A DNA stretch of 64,000 nt from assembly GCF_042682915.1 (NCBI RefSeq), contig NZ_JBHUIW010000019.1, positions 1 through 64,000 on the forward strand. Reading direction: 5' to 3'. Made by a program: the position numbers and the translations under genes. Each line of letters begins with the position of its first letter. Positions within the stretch are counted from its first letter, which is position 1. The DNA comes from Rhodoplanes azumiensis (GTDB taxonomy: Bacteria; Pseudomonadota; Alphaproteobacteria; Rhizobiales; Xanthobacteraceae). Below are positions 1-8,199 of this stretch, one piece after another. The notes below the pieces were generated by a model that saw only the letters and a program-made list of their open reading frames with translations, searched no databases and was not told where the DNA came from.

Positions 1-1804
1 CGCCACCAACCGAGGCTCGCCGCATAAAGCACAATCCGTGCCGGACAGCCGTGGGCGCGTCCCGGCCATCCACGCCTGTGCCCGTCGCAGAGACTTGGAT
101 GCCCGCGACGAGCGCGGGCATGACGGCTCTGTGCGACGCGCTCCGTGGTCCGGTCTGCGGCGGCACGATCAGGATACGATAGGGTGCCGGCCGGTTGGTG
201 TCGCCGAGGAAGGTCCGCGTCACGGCGAGGTCGACGGTGCGAGCCTCGGGCTCGCTGCGGGCGCGGGCCATCAGCTCGGGCAGGCAGGAGCGGTCGTCGG
301 TGCGGCAGACCGCGACATAGCCGTCGCGCAGCAGCCGGTCGGGGGTGATCCACGGGGTCGGCTTCAGCGTGAAGCCCGGCACCGAATCGGGATGATCCGG
401 GTGATAGAACGCGATCGCGGCGCCGAGATCGGCGTCGCCCATCACGATCGGCAGCCGCGTTCCGGTGGCGGCCGTCCATTCGCGGCCGACCACCTCGGCG
501 AGCGGGGCGTAATAGGCGCGGCCTTCCTTGTTGCCCTCCCAGTGGCGCAGCACCGCGAGCCCCGGCGCGACGGCGAGAACCCCCAGCGTCACGACCGCGA
601 CGCCGCCCGCCACGGTCGCCGCGGCGGCCCGCGAGACGATCACGTCGCGCGGCGCGAGCAGCACGACGGGCAGCAGGAACCACGCTTGCATGGTCCACAG
701 CGAGGTCAGCTCGACGCCGACGAAGGGCGCGGTCACGGCGGGGATCAGGAGCGGCAGGGCGAGCAGATGCACCAGCATCCGCCGGCCGGGATCCGCCGGC
801 CACAGCGTCTCGGCGATCACGGCGCGGCTCGGTCGCACGATCAGCACCCACACGACGATCGGCAGCGCCACATAGGCGAGCGACCCGATCAGATACAGAA
901 GTGCCTTCCAGAGAATCGCGCCGAGAGTCGCGCCGCCGTGCACGGCATAGGCGTAGCCGAACGGCTGGAAGCCGGTCGTGACGAGCCACGCGAGATGCGG
1001 AGCCAGCACGGCGAAGCCGGCCAGCATCGACACCCAGGGCGACGGCGATTTCAGATACGTCCAGCGCGCCGGGTGCAGGAGTGCGGCGAGCGGCAGGCTC
1101 ACGACCAGGTAGATCGAGTAGTACTTGCCGAGCATCGCCAGCGCACAGGCCGCACCGGCTGCGGCCGACCACGCGAGCGTGCGCGTCTCGAAGGCGCGCA
1201 GGAAGCACCAGACGGCGAGCGGCCAGGCGAGCAGCAGTGTCTGGTTGGAGGCGAAGCGCTGGCCGTGAAACTGATAGAACGGGGTCAGCAGCAGGAGAAG
1301 CAGCACCAGCACGCGCTTGTCGCCGGCGATCCGGCGCGCCGCGATGCGGTCGACCACCAGGAGGGCGAGCGCCGCGTTCACCATCGCCAGCAGGTGGAAC
1401 GCCCAGTCGGCGACCGGGAACACCGTGAACCACGCCGCCACCATCAGGGCGCCGAGCGGCGGATGCTTGTAGTAGCCGGGGCTCGGATGCCGGCTCCAGG
1501 CATAGACCTCGACGAGATCCGGATGCAGGTCGAGCGAAGCGTAGGAGATCACCTGGAAGGAGGTCCAGGCGGCGACGAACAAGGCGAGCAGCACCGCTGT
1601 GGCGACGCCGCTGTCGGCGGTGTCGAGCCAGGCGCCGATCACCCGGCGCGGCAGCGACGGGCGGGCGGCACCCGTCGGCGTGTCGCCCTTGGTCGCATCG
1701 CCCTTGGTCGCGTCGCGCGTGATCGCGTCGCCGGGGATCGGATCGCTCGTGATCGGATCGCTTGTGGTCGTGTCGCTCGTGGTCGTGTCGGTCGAGGAGG
1801 TCAT
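1..1804 (-). CDS. GT39/ArnT-like membrane glycosyltransferase, 3' end beyond window
   Basis: The frame is open on the minus strand from ATG 1804 to the left edge (601 codons, no stop). After a hydrophilic N-terminus come many hydrophobic segments, the first near residues 66-90. The first loop carries LDLHPDL (residues 91-97) and YYKHPPLG (111-118), the acidic loop typical of dolichyl/undecaprenyl-phosphate sugar transferases (PMT_2 / GT39 / GT83). Such proteins move a sugar from a lipid carrier onto lipid or protein on the periplasmic side. Residues 5-45 are a pentapeptide repeat (DTTTS, DPITS, DPIPG and so on) built on a 15-bp DNA unit, so a later start is possible. The last ~45 visible residues (after PPQTG) are read from a REP palindrome and are probably not part of the ancestral protein. 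The family call is by motif and topology; acceptor unknown. Confidence 0.75.
   Translation of the reverse strand, partial: MTSSTDTTTSDTTTSDPITSDPIPGDAITRDATKGDATKGDTPTGAARPSLPRRVIGAWLDTADSGVATAVLLALFVAAWTSFQVISYASLDLHPDLVEVYAWSRHPSPGYYKHPPLGALMVAAWFTVFPVADWAFHLLAMVNAALALLVVDRIAARRIAGDKRVLVLLLLLLTPFYQFHGQRFASNQTLLLAWPLAVWCFLRAFETRTLAWSAAAGAACALAMLGKYYSIYLVVSLPLAALLHPARWTYLKSPSPWVSMLAGFAVLAPHLAWLVTTGFQPFGYAYAVHGGATLGAILWKALLYLIGSLAYVALPIVVWVLIVRPSRAVIAETLWPADPGRRMLVHLLALPLLIPAVTAPFVGVELTSLWTMQAWFLLPVVLLAPRDVIVSRAAAATVAGGVAVVTLGVLAVAPGLAVLRHWEGNKEGRAYYAPLAEVVGREWTAATGTRLPIVMGDADLGAAIAFYHPDHPDSVPGFTLKPTPWITPDRLLRDGYVAVCRTDDRSCLPELMARARSEPEARTVDLAVTRTFLGDTNRPAPYRILIVPPQTGPRSASHRAVMPALVAGIQVSATGTGVDGRDAPTAVRHGLCFMRRASVGG
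60..135. repeat. REP-type palindrome (copy 1), inside the glycosyltransferase 3' end
   Basis: Perfect 9-bp arms ATGCCCGCG (99-107) and CGCGGGCAT (113-121) flank ACGAG, followed by GACGG. A second copy with the same spacer and flank but other arm bases lies at 13958-13985. Read on the minus strand it gives the peptide MPALVAGI, a tail often seen where alphaproteobacterial reading frames run into this intergenic repeat family. Confidence 0.7.
1680..1800 (-). repeat. 15-bp in-frame tandem repeat in glycosyltransferase N-terminus
   Basis: About seven degenerate 15-bp units encode successive pentapeptides starting with Asp (DTTTS, DPITS, DPIPG, DAITR, DATKG, DATKG, DTPTG). The unit is a multiple of three, so expansion or contraction keeps the frame. 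Confidence 0.75.
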
Positions 1805-1930
1805 GAACGGCCGGGGTCCGGCGCGGCGCAGTCGCCGGCTGGCGCGCGTCGGCCGGAGCGTGTCTGGCCACAGACGGACCGAAAGATCAAGCCGGCGGGT
1901 GGCGGCCGCAGGGCACCCTGACGCGCCGAC

Positions 1931-2623
1931 TCAGGCCGCGTGCTCGCCGCGGCGCCGCGCGGCCGGCGGGTGAGCCTGCGCCGCCGACACGGTCTCGGCG
2001 GGGTGCTTCGCCTCGGCGATGTGCCGTGCCTCGGCGGCCGCCTGGGTCTCGGTCGCCCAAAGCTTGACCAGGGCGCCGGCCTTGCCGTGCACCGGGTCGC
2101 TCGTCGGCAGCGGCACCTTGGGGATGGCGGCCGTCGCCTTGGTGTGCTCGGCCTTGCTGCCGCGGCAGAGATCGTAGGTGCCGGTGGGCGGATAGGCGCC
2201 GATCACCACGAGGTCGGCCGTGGCGCTGACGCGCTGGTGGCCGGTGCCGGCCGGCAGCACGACAACGTCGCCGACCTTGAGGTCGATCTCGGTGCCCTTG
2301 TCGCCGCCGAAGCGGACGCGGGCGCGACCCCGGGCGATCGCCATGACCTCGTGGGTGCGCGAATGGTAGTGCGTGTAGGGATAGATGCCGTTGCGCCAGA
2401 CCCCGACCCAGCCGTGGCGCTGAAACGCCTTCTCGATCAGATCCTCGGGATGGGCCGACCCCTTGAGGTCGATCGCATCACGGAACACCACGAGCGACAG
2501 CACGGAGTTGTTCGGCACCACCCCGTCGTCGTCGAGCTTGAACGTCTCCGGTGGATGGCGGGGGCTCTTGGCGTGCATTCGTCCGTCCTGGTCCGTCCGT
2601 CCTGGTTGGGCCGTCTTGGCCAT
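1931..2623 (-). CDS. Cupin-domain protein (copy A)
   Basis: A 230-aa single-domain cupin of the YjlB-like type. The first cupin motif holds H85, H87, H91 and E92 (YPYTHYHSRTHE); the second holds H129 in LPAGTGHQ. These residues would bind one metal ion in the beta-barrel; the substrate is unknown. The core (residues 27-170) closely matches the neighbouring cupin at 2667-3473, so the two are a tandem duplication. Residues 1-15 come from a short DNA repeat (GTCCGTCCTG), so Met16 at 2578 is a plausible alternative start. It follows copy B by 43 bp on the same strand, with a palindrome overlapping the copy B stop codon. Confidence 0.8.
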   Translation of the reverse strand: MAKTAQPGRTDQDGRMHAKSPRHPPETFKLDDDGVVPNNSVLSLVVFRDAIDLKGSAHPEDLIEKAFQRHGWVGVWRNGIYPYTHYHSRTHEVMAIARGRARVRFGGDKGTEIDLKVGDVVVLPAGTGHQRVSATADLVVIGAYPPTGTYDLCRGSKAEHTKATAAIPKVPLPTSDPVHGKAGALVKLWATETQAAAEARHIAEAKHPAETVSAAQAHPPAARRRGEHAA

Positions 2624-2664
2624 AACGCACCAGTGGCGTTTTCGGGCGCAGTCTGCTGATCCGG

Positions 2665-2683
2665 GCTTAAAGCGCGCTTAAGC
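2665..2683. promoter_or_regulatory. Palindromic operator-like site before cupin A
   Basis: GCTTAAAGCGCGCTTAAGC is an imperfect palindrome 42 bp before the cupin A start. It overlaps the stop codon of cupin B. A near match occurs at 3535-3552 upstream of cupin B, with the same half-sites (TTAAGC and GCTTAA). Duplication of gene plus operator, and control by one regulator, is inferred. Confidence 0.5.
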
Positions 2684-3473
2684 CGGACGGTCCAATTCGC
2701 GTGCGTCGCGTGCGATCGCCGAGCGCCGGTCCCCAGGCGGCGCCGCGGCCACCGTCGGCGCCGGGGCGGGGCGTCAGTGTCCCGCGCTCGGCGAGCTGGC
2801 GAACCGCGGCGGTGCGTGGGAGGGGCGCGAGGTCGAGCTCGTTCTCGCTGCGCTCACGCGAGCGGCGCAGCTCCGGTGGCAGACGGTAGACCGGGATCTC
2901 GGGCTCGCCGGCCGCGGCGGCCGCGACATCGGCCTGCCATCGCCCCAGCACGGGCGGGTGCTCGCGGTCGAGCGGGTCGGTCTTCGGCAACGGCACGGCG
3001 CGGACGATGGTGCGGGCGGCGAGGCAGTCCATCATGTTGGGGCGCCACAGGTCGTACTGGCCGTTGGTCGGGTAGGCGCCGATCATCATCAGGTCGGACG
3101 ATCCCATCACCCGCTGATGGGCCGTGCCGGCCGGCAGCACCAGCACGTCGCCGGCGACGAGGTCGACCTCGACGCCGGAGCGGCCGCCGAGCCGCACCCG
3201 GATCCGTCCGGCCGCGATCGCCATCGCCTCGTGCACGCCCGCGTGGTAGTGCGGGTACGGGTACATCTCGTTGCGCCAGAGACCGACCCAGCCGTTGCGC
3301 TCGAACGTCGCCATGATGCGGTCGGCGTGGTGGGCCGAGCCGGTCAGGTCGATGCCCTGGCGGACCACCATGCAGGACAGGACGGGGTTGTTCGGGACCA
3401 GCCCGTCGTCGCCGAACCGGAACGCCTCGGGGGCCGGGGCGGTTTTACGAACATTTTGATTTTTCTTGATCAT
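2667..3473 (-). CDS. Cupin-domain protein (copy B) with C-terminal extension
   Basis: A 268-aa paralogue of the cupin at 1931-2623. Metal-binding positions are conserved: H75, H77, H81 and E82 (YPYPHYHAGVHE) and H119 in LPAGTAHQ. It has about 60 extra C-terminal residues, rich in Arg, Glu and Gly and without a recognised domain. Their last codons (LSAL, stop) fall inside the palindrome preceding copy A, so the extension may be young read-through. It is first in a likely two-gene unit transcribed toward the glycosyltransferase. Function beyond the metal-binding cupin fold is not visible. Confidence 0.78.
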   Translation of the reverse strand: MIKKNQNVRKTAPAPEAFRFGDDGLVPNNPVLSCMVVRQGIDLTGSAHHADRIMATFERNGWVGLWRNEMYPYPHYHAGVHEAMAIAAGRIRVRLGGRSGVEVDLVAGDVLVLPAGTAHQRVMGSSDLMMIGAYPTNGQYDLWRPNMMDCLAARTIVRAVPLPKTDPLDREHPPVLGRWQADVAAAAAGEPEIPVYRLPPELRRSRERSENELDLAPLPRTAAVRQLAERGTLTPRPGADGGRGAAWGPALGDRTRRTRIGPSGLSAL

Positions 3474-3845
3474 TTTGCCCTCGCTGCAGTCACCGGCGGG
3501 GGCCGGCCTCGCGGAGGGGACGCTGACCGCCGCCGCTTTAAGCGCTGCTTAACCGGGCGGTTTCAATGCGGAAGCGTTTCGCATCTGCAAAACCGGGATG
3601 CGAATCGTCCGTCCTAGGCCCGGCATAGCCGGATTCGCGCAGGCGTCCGAAACGTCCGCGGCGCCCGCGCGGTAGGCCCGCGCGGGCCGTGGGCCAGCCG
3701 GAATGGCATCGGTCGTCGTCCGTCCGAAACCCGGGCTAGCTCGTCACGGCGAAATGATCTCCGATCATCATCCTTTGTGCAACTCATGCGCGTAGGGCGT
3801 GCGAGGCTTGCGTCGGCACTTTTCGGCAGATCTACGGAGAGCAGG
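3474..3845. other. Divergent intergenic region between cupin B and hydrolase
   Basis: No gene seen. It holds the cupin B palindrome (3535-3552) and an 8-bp inverted repeat TTCGCATC (3578-3585) / GATGCGAA (3597-3604). Promoters for both flanking genes should lie here. Confidence 0.5.
3535..3552. promoter_or_regulatory. Palindromic operator-like site before cupin B
   Basis: GCTTTAAGCGCTGCTTAA lies 61 bp upstream of the cupin B start and matches the site at 2665-2683 in half-sites and spacing to within one or two bases. The shared site before both duplicated genes suggests one regulator; its identity is unknown. Confidence 0.5.
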
Positions 3846-5024
3846 ATGACAGGCGAGCGGATGGCGGGGGCGACGCCGGAGCAGATCGTTCAGACCGCCG
3901 CCGCGCACTATCTCGCCGTCAGCCACGCACCTGGGTGCTGCATCGCCGTCTACGACCAGGAATCGTTCGGTGACGGCGGGCTGGTCTGTCCTCACGGGCT
4001 CGTCGGGGTGCCCGGCTCGGGCACGCCGGTCGTCGGGGTCACGGCCGATACGGTGTTCGAAATCGGATCGGTGACCAAGGTCTTCACCAGCACCCTGCTC
4101 GGAGTGGCGGTCCAGGCGGGCGGCGCTTGGCTGACCGACACCGTGCAGTCCTGGCTCGATCGGAACCGGAAAATCGTCTCGACCGATCTCGAAGGCATCA
4201 CGCTCGGGCAGCTCGCGACCCATACGTCCGGCATGCCGGACCAGCCGAAGGGGCTGACCGATTACAGCAAGCCGCTGTTCGCCGACCTGCCGCCGACGCC
4301 CGACATCATCGCTTGGTGGAACAGCTACGACACGCCTCCACCGGGGTGCTGGCAGTATTCGAACATCGGCTTCGTGACGTTGGGCTTCGCGGTGACGCAG
4401 ATGTTTCCGCTCCCGGGATGGCAATACGACTCCATTCTGTCCGCGCAGGTCACCGGTCCGCTCGGCATGGCTCGAACCGGGGCGGTCGTCGATCCGACCT
4501 GGCTCGCGGCCCGAGGGACCATCGGGCGCTGGCGCAGCGAGAGCGGCCGTTTCGTTTTTCAGGGCAACGTGCCGACGAACGACAGCGCGTTCGATCTCAA
4601 GAGCACCGGCAACGACATGCTCGCCTTTCTGAAGGCCCAGATCGCTCCGCCGGACGATCTTCTGGGGCGTGCGATCGCGCTCACGCAGCAGCGCCAAGGC
4701 ACCTTTCCGGTTTGCGCGAGCGGTGCGGCCGTTCGGTCCGGCAGCGTGACGATGGGCCTCGGGTGGCAGATCACGACCGATACGAACGGCAATGCCGTCT
4801 ACGCGAAGAACGGGGCGACGAGCCGGGGCGGGTTCGAAGCCGTCGTGATTTTCGTCCCGGCGCTACGGTGCGGCGTGGCGGTTCTGAGCAATCAGTATTT
4901 CGACGCGAACGCGCCGCACCCGGCCGGGATCGCGCCTGGCGCCACGGCGCTCCTGATCATCCAGAAGCTGCATCCGGGCTTCGCCTTGGCCGGGCCGCTG
5001 CCCGATCGGAACGCCTCCGATTGA
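3846..5024 (+). CDS. Serine hydrolase of the beta-lactamase / class C-like family
   Basis: 392 aa from ATG 3846, which has GGAG about 11 bp upstream; GTG 3777 and ATG 3786 are earlier in-frame options. Three family landmarks are visible: the nucleophile motif S75-V-T-K78 (EIGSVTK), Y171-S-N173 (QYSNIGF) and a C-terminal KNGAT in place of KTG/HxG. HTSG (126-129) is also typical. The fold (Pfam Beta-lactamase, PF00144) covers AmpC, D-peptidases and esterases, so antibiotic resistance should not be assumed. No signal peptide is evident from either start, arguing for a cytoplasmic esterase or peptidase role. It converges on carA with a 49-bp gap. Confidence 0.82.
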   Translation: MTGERMAGATPEQIVQTAAAHYLAVSHAPGCCIAVYDQESFGDGGLVCPHGLVGVPGSGTPVVGVTADTVFEIGSVTKVFTSTLLGVAVQAGGAWLTDTVQSWLDRNRKIVSTDLEGITLGQLATHTSGMPDQPKGLTDYSKPLFADLPPTPDIIAWWNSYDTPPPGCWQYSNIGFVTLGFAVTQMFPLPGWQYDSILSAQVTGPLGMARTGAVVDPTWLAARGTIGRWRSESGRFVFQGNVPTNDSAFDLKSTGNDMLAFLKAQIAPPDDLLGRAIALTQQRQGTFPVCASGAAVRSGSVTMGLGWQITTDTNGNAVYAKNGATSRGGFEAVVIFVPALRCGVAVLSNQYFDANAPHPAGIAPGATALLIIQKLHPGFALAGPLPDRNASD

Positions 5025-5073
5025 GCACGACGCCCGCAGGGCGACCGGATCGGGTTTGCGGAGGTTCGTCCGA

Positions 5074-6258
5074 TCATCCCCGCTTGCGGTCGCGCATCAG
5101 GCCGGCGAAGCGCTGGAACAGGTAGTGGCTGTCGCGTGGGCCGGGCGAGGCCTCGGGGTGGTACTGGACCGAGAACACCGGCCGGTCGGTCAGCGCGAGG
5201 CCGCAGTTCGAGCCGTCGAACAGCGAGACGTGGGTCTCCTTGACGTTCTTCGGCAGGCTGTCGCGGTCGACCGCGAAGCCGTGGTTCATCGAGGTGATCT
5301 CGACCTTGCCGGTGTCGAGATCCTTCACCGGGTGGTTCGCCCCGTGGTGGCCCTGGTGCATCTTCTGCGTGGTGCCGCCGAGCGCGATGCCGAGCATCTG
5401 GTGGCCGAGGCAGATGCCGAAGGTCGGCAGGCCGGACTCGACCACGGACTTGATCACCGGCACCGCATAGGCGCCGGTCGCCGCGGGGTCGCCCGGGCCG
5501 TTGGACAGGAACACGCCGTCCGGCTTCAGCGCCAGGATGTCCTCGGCCGTGGTCGTCGCCGGCACCACCGTCACCTTGGCACCGATGCCGGCGAGGAGGC
5601 GCAGGATGTTGCGCTTGATGCCGTAGTCGATGGCGACGACGTGCAGGTCGGGGTTCTCCATCCGGCCGTAGCCCTTGCCCCACACCCACTCGGTCTCGTC
5701 CCAGGTGAAGCGCTGGCCGGACGTCACCCGCGGCACCAGATCCATGCCGACGAGGCCGGGCCAGCCCGCGGCCTCGGCCTTCAGTGCGTCGAGGTCGAAG
5801 CAGCCGTCCGGCGCGTGGGCGATGACGGCGTTCGGCATGCCCTTGGTGCGGATCAAGCCGGTGAGGGCGCGGCTGTCGATGCCGCCCAGCCCGACGATGC
5901 CGCGGGCCTTCAGCCAGGCGTCGAGATGGCGGGTCGCCCGGTAGTTCGACGGCCGGGTCACGGCCGCGTGGAGGATCACGCCGCAGGCGCCCGGCGTGGC
6001 GGCCATGTTGACGGTTTCGATGTCCTCCTCGTTGGTCCCGACATTGCCGATGTGGGGGAACGTGAAGGTGATGATCTGGCCCGCATAGGAGGGATCGGTG
6101 AGGATCTCCTCGTAGCCCGTCATCGCCGTGTTGAAGCACACCTCGCCGACCGCATGGCCGGTGGCGCCGAGGCCGAATCCCTCGATCACGGTCCCGTCGG
6201 CGAGGACGAGCAGGGCGGTGGGCGCGGGATCGGCCCAGGCGGAAGGGTCGTTCGACAT
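5074..6258 (-). CDS. carA: Carbamoyl-phosphate synthase small (glutaminase) subunit
   Basis: 394 aa, the normal CarA length. The N-terminal CPSase small-chain domain (residues 12-150) includes FNTAMTGYEE. The C-terminal class I glutamine amidotransferase domain carries nucleophile C283 in FGICLGHQ, with H367 and E369 in QYHPEA completing the triad. It hydrolyses glutamine and passes ammonia to CarB to make carbamoyl phosphate for pyrimidine and arginine synthesis in the cytoplasm. carB is not in the window. It is divergent from the yqeY gene across a 193-bp gap, an arrangement common in Hyphomicrobiales. Confidence 0.97.
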   Translation of the reverse strand: MSNDPSAWADPAPTALLVLADGTVIEGFGLGATGHAVGEVCFNTAMTGYEEILTDPSYAGQIITFTFPHIGNVGTNEEDIETVNMAATPGACGVILHAAVTRPSNYRATRHLDAWLKARGIVGLGGIDSRALTGLIRTKGMPNAVIAHAPDGCFDLDALKAEAAGWPGLVGMDLVPRVTSGQRFTWDETEWVWGKGYGRMENPDLHVVAIDYGIKRNILRLLAGIGAKVTVVPATTTAEDILALKPDGVFLSNGPGDPAATGAYAVPVIKSVVESGLPTFGICLGHQMLGIALGGTTQKMHQGHHGANHPVKDLDTGKVEITSMNHGFAVDRDSLPKNVKETHVSLFDGSNCGLALTDRPVFSVQYHPEASPGPRDSHYLFQRFAGLMRDRKRG

Positions 6259-6451
6259 GGCGTCTCGATTCGAAGGCGTCGCGATGGGACGGGCGCCGGC
6301 GCACCGGCCGCGCGGCGGAGACGGCTGGAGCGCCGGCGGTCACCGACACCGGAAATGTCCGGGTCCGGCGGGCGCGCGCTCTGGCCGTCTCGCCTTATTT
6401 GCGTATAAAGAGCGCCGAAGCAAGGTTCGGCGGCGCACGAAAGGGTGCACG

Positions 6452-6904
6452 ATGCTGCGTGACGACATCAACGCTGCGTTGAAGGAGGCCATGAAGGCGC
6501 ACGATGCGTCGCGGGTCTCGACGCTGCGGCTGGTCAATGCGGCGCTCAAGAACGCCGATATCGAGGCGCGCGGGCAGGGCAAGCCGGCACTCGGCGACGC
6601 CGACGTGGTCGCGGTGCTGCAGAAGATGGTGAAGCAGCGCCAGGAGTCGGTCGAGCTCTACGAGAAGGGCGGGCGGGCCGAGCTCGCCGCCCAGGAGCGC
6701 GCGGAGATCGAGGTGATCGCCTCGTATCTGCCCAAGCAGCTCTCGCCGGAGGAGGCCGAGGCGGCCGTCAAGGCGGTGATCGCCGAGATCGGCGCCCATG
6801 GCATGAAGGACATGGGCAAGGTGATCGCGGTGCTGCGCGAGCGCCATGGCGGGCAGCTCGACATGGGCAAGGCGAGCGGCCTCGTGAAGGGGTTGTTGAC
6901 GTAG
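6452..6904 (+). CDS. GatB/YqeY domain protein
   Basis: 150 aa, the standard YqeY length. The start (ATG 6452, MLRDDINAALKEAMKA) has AAAGGG about 7 bp upstream. Family signatures are the N-terminal helix with RVSTLRLVNAA, the segment KQRQESVELYEKGGR, and a C-terminal GMKDMGKVIAVL. The fold resembles the tail domain of the GatB amidotransferase subunit, which touches tRNA; the YqeY role itself is not settled. It sits between carA and dnaG/rpoD, as in many alphaproteobacteria. Confidence 0.92.
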   Translation: MLRDDINAALKEAMKAHDASRVSTLRLVNAALKNADIEARGQGKPALGDADVVAVLQKMVKQRQESVELYEKGGRAELAAQERAEIEVIASYLPKQLSPEEAEAAVKAVIAEIGAHGMKDMGKVIAVLRERHGGQLDMGKASGLVKGLLT

Positions 6905-6984
6905 CGTTTGGAGAAAGGCGCGCCCGCCCCCGAAGGCGCGCCACGGACGCATGATCGCGGTCCGCCCGCGGGCCGTCGCCCGCC

Positions 6985-7022
6985 CGGCGGGCCGGCCCCC
7001 GCTCGGCGGGCCGGCCCCCGCT
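6985..7022. repeat. 19-bp tandem duplication, GC-rich
   Basis: Two exact copies of CGGCGGGCCGGCCCCCGCT at 6985-7003 and 7004-7022 lie in the gap between yqeY and the flavodoxin gene. No other feature was seen in 6905-7151. Confidence 0.7.
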
Positions 7023-7151
7023 CGGCGGGGGCGTCATGCGCCGCCGAAACGACGTTCCGCCGCGCCGCGGTCGGCCGAAGGCGCGGGGGAGCGACAGTGG
7101 GGCCGCGGCGGTTCCGCCGTGGCGACGGCCGAAGATTGTTCGAGCTGTTCC

Positions 7152-7706
7152 ATGCAGATTTTTTACGCGTCCCGTGACGGCCAGTCCCGCAAGATCGCGA
7201 CCCATGTCGCGGGTCGCCTGGCCGCCCGCGGCATCCCGGCGACGCCGACCGATCTCGCGACGTCGCAGCCCTCGGCGGCCGACCTCGCGGCGCAGCCGCT
7301 GGTCGTCGCCATCATGTCGATCCGCTACGGCAAGCACCTCGCCGAGGGGCTTCAGTTCGTCGAGACCTTCAAGGGGCTCGACGCGCCGCCGCCGCTGGTG
7401 CTGGCCTCCGTGAATCTCACCGCGCGAAAACCCGGCAAGGACACGGCCGAGGGCAACGCCTATCTGCGCAAGCTGATCACCAAGAACGGGCTCGAGCCCG
7501 CCCTCGCCGCCGCCTTCGCGGGGCGGCTCGACTATCCGCGCTACGGCTTCTTCGACCGGCACATCATCCGCTTCATCATGTTGATCACGGGCGGCCCGAC
7601 CGACCCGACGACCGTGGTCGAATACACCCCCTGGGACCGGGTCGATGCATTCGCCAACGACATCGCGGCGCTGGTGGAGGCCGGCCGCAACGGACACGGG
7701 GGGTAG
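7152..7706 (+). CDS. HemG-type flavodoxin domain protein (protoporphyrinogen oxidase-like)
   Basis: 184 aa from ATG 7152. The N-terminus MQIFYASRDGQSRKIA is the FMN-phosphate loop of long-chain flavodoxin-fold HemG proteins, and FDYPRYGF-like (LDYPRYGFFDR, near residue 129) followed by IIRFIMLITGG matches HemG C-termini. HemG oxidises protoporphyrinogen IX to protoporphyrin IX and passes electrons to the quinone pool, at the membrane surface. The stop is 2 bp before the next gene, so the two are probably cotranscribed. It could instead be a general flavodoxin; the HemG call rests on end-to-end resemblance and length. Confidence 0.8.
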   Translation: MQIFYASRDGQSRKIATHVAGRLAARGIPATPTDLATSQPSAADLAAQPLVVAIMSIRYGKHLAEGLQFVETFKGLDAPPPLVLASVNLTARKPGKDTAEGNAYLRKLITKNGLEPALAAAFAGRLDYPRYGFFDRHIIRFIMLITGGPTDPTTVVEYTPWDRVDAFANDIAALVEAGRNGHGG

Positions 7707-7708
7707 TC

Positions 7709-8083
7709 ATGGGTTCGGCAGAGACGCTCGACAAAGGGGCGAAGGGTGCGGCCCAGGCCGGTGCGACGATGTCCGGCACGCGGCAGGGCGGCATCGGACC
7801 TGACGAGGCGCCGGAGGTCGGCATGACGCTGGCGCAGTTCTCGATCGGCTGCGAGTTTCTGACCGCGACGGGACGCTGGCGCTGCACCGACGTCGGCACC
7901 CGCACCGTCGTGGCGATCCGGCTCGACCTCGACCACGATCCGACCTGGTACGAGGGCCCACCCTACGCCGTGCCCGAGCACGTCTTCGACGAATACGACA
8001 TCGAAAGCTGCGTGCCGGCCCCGGACGCCCCGCACTACGACGACAGCGGCCGCGAGCGGCTGGTCTCGCTGCCGCGGGGGTGA
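7709..8083 (+). CDS. Conserved hypothetical protein
   Basis: 124 aa, starting 2 bp after the flavodoxin gene. No catalytic motif or domain was recognised. The first ~38 residues are low in complexity; from MTLAQF (residue 39) the protein looks structured and resembles a family seen in Bradyrhizobium-like genomes, with EFLTATGRWRCTDVGTR, WYEGPPYAVPE and FDEYDIE as likely conserved cores. ATG 7823 is therefore an alternative start. It is small, acidic and probably cytoplasmic. A role linked to the flavodoxin is possible from adjacency only. Confidence 0.7.
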   Translation: MGSAETLDKGAKGAAQAGATMSGTRQGGIGPDEAPEVGMTLAQFSIGCEFLTATGRWRCTDVGTRTVVAIRLDLDHDPTWYEGPPYAVPEHVFDEYDIESCVPAPDAPHYDDSGRERLVSLPRG

Positions 8084-8095
8084 AGTCAGGCGACC

Positions 8096-8190
8096 GTAGC
8101 CCGGCTCGAGCGAAGCGGCGGCCGGGATCGTCGTGTGCCGTCATCGCCGCGGCGTCGCCCCCGGATGTCGCTGCGCTCCATCCGGGCTAC
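8096..8190. repeat. Palindromic intergenic repeat (GTAGCCCGG / CCGGGCTAC)
   Basis: Outer arms GTAGCCCGG (8096-8104) and CCGGGCTAC (8182-8190) enclose a second hairpin, CCCGGAT ... ATCCGGG, with the core GTCGCTGCGCTCC. This is the bacterial repeat family whose units read as CCGGATG-GCTGCGCT-CATCCGGG. It lies between the convergent ends of the hypothetical gene and brnA. Confidence 0.7.
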
Positions 8191-8199
8191 GCAGAGCGG

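Noticed and set aside
38..1921. 627-codon open frame on the plus strand
   Set aside because: Arg/Gly/Asp-rich composition without domains; it is the complement of the well-supported membrane glycosyltransferase and reflects GC-rich third positions.
3846..5024. Antibiotic-resistance beta-lactamase
   Set aside because: Serine-hydrolase motifs are present, but there is no signal peptide and the third motif is KNG; the family includes esterases and peptidases, so resistance is not supported.
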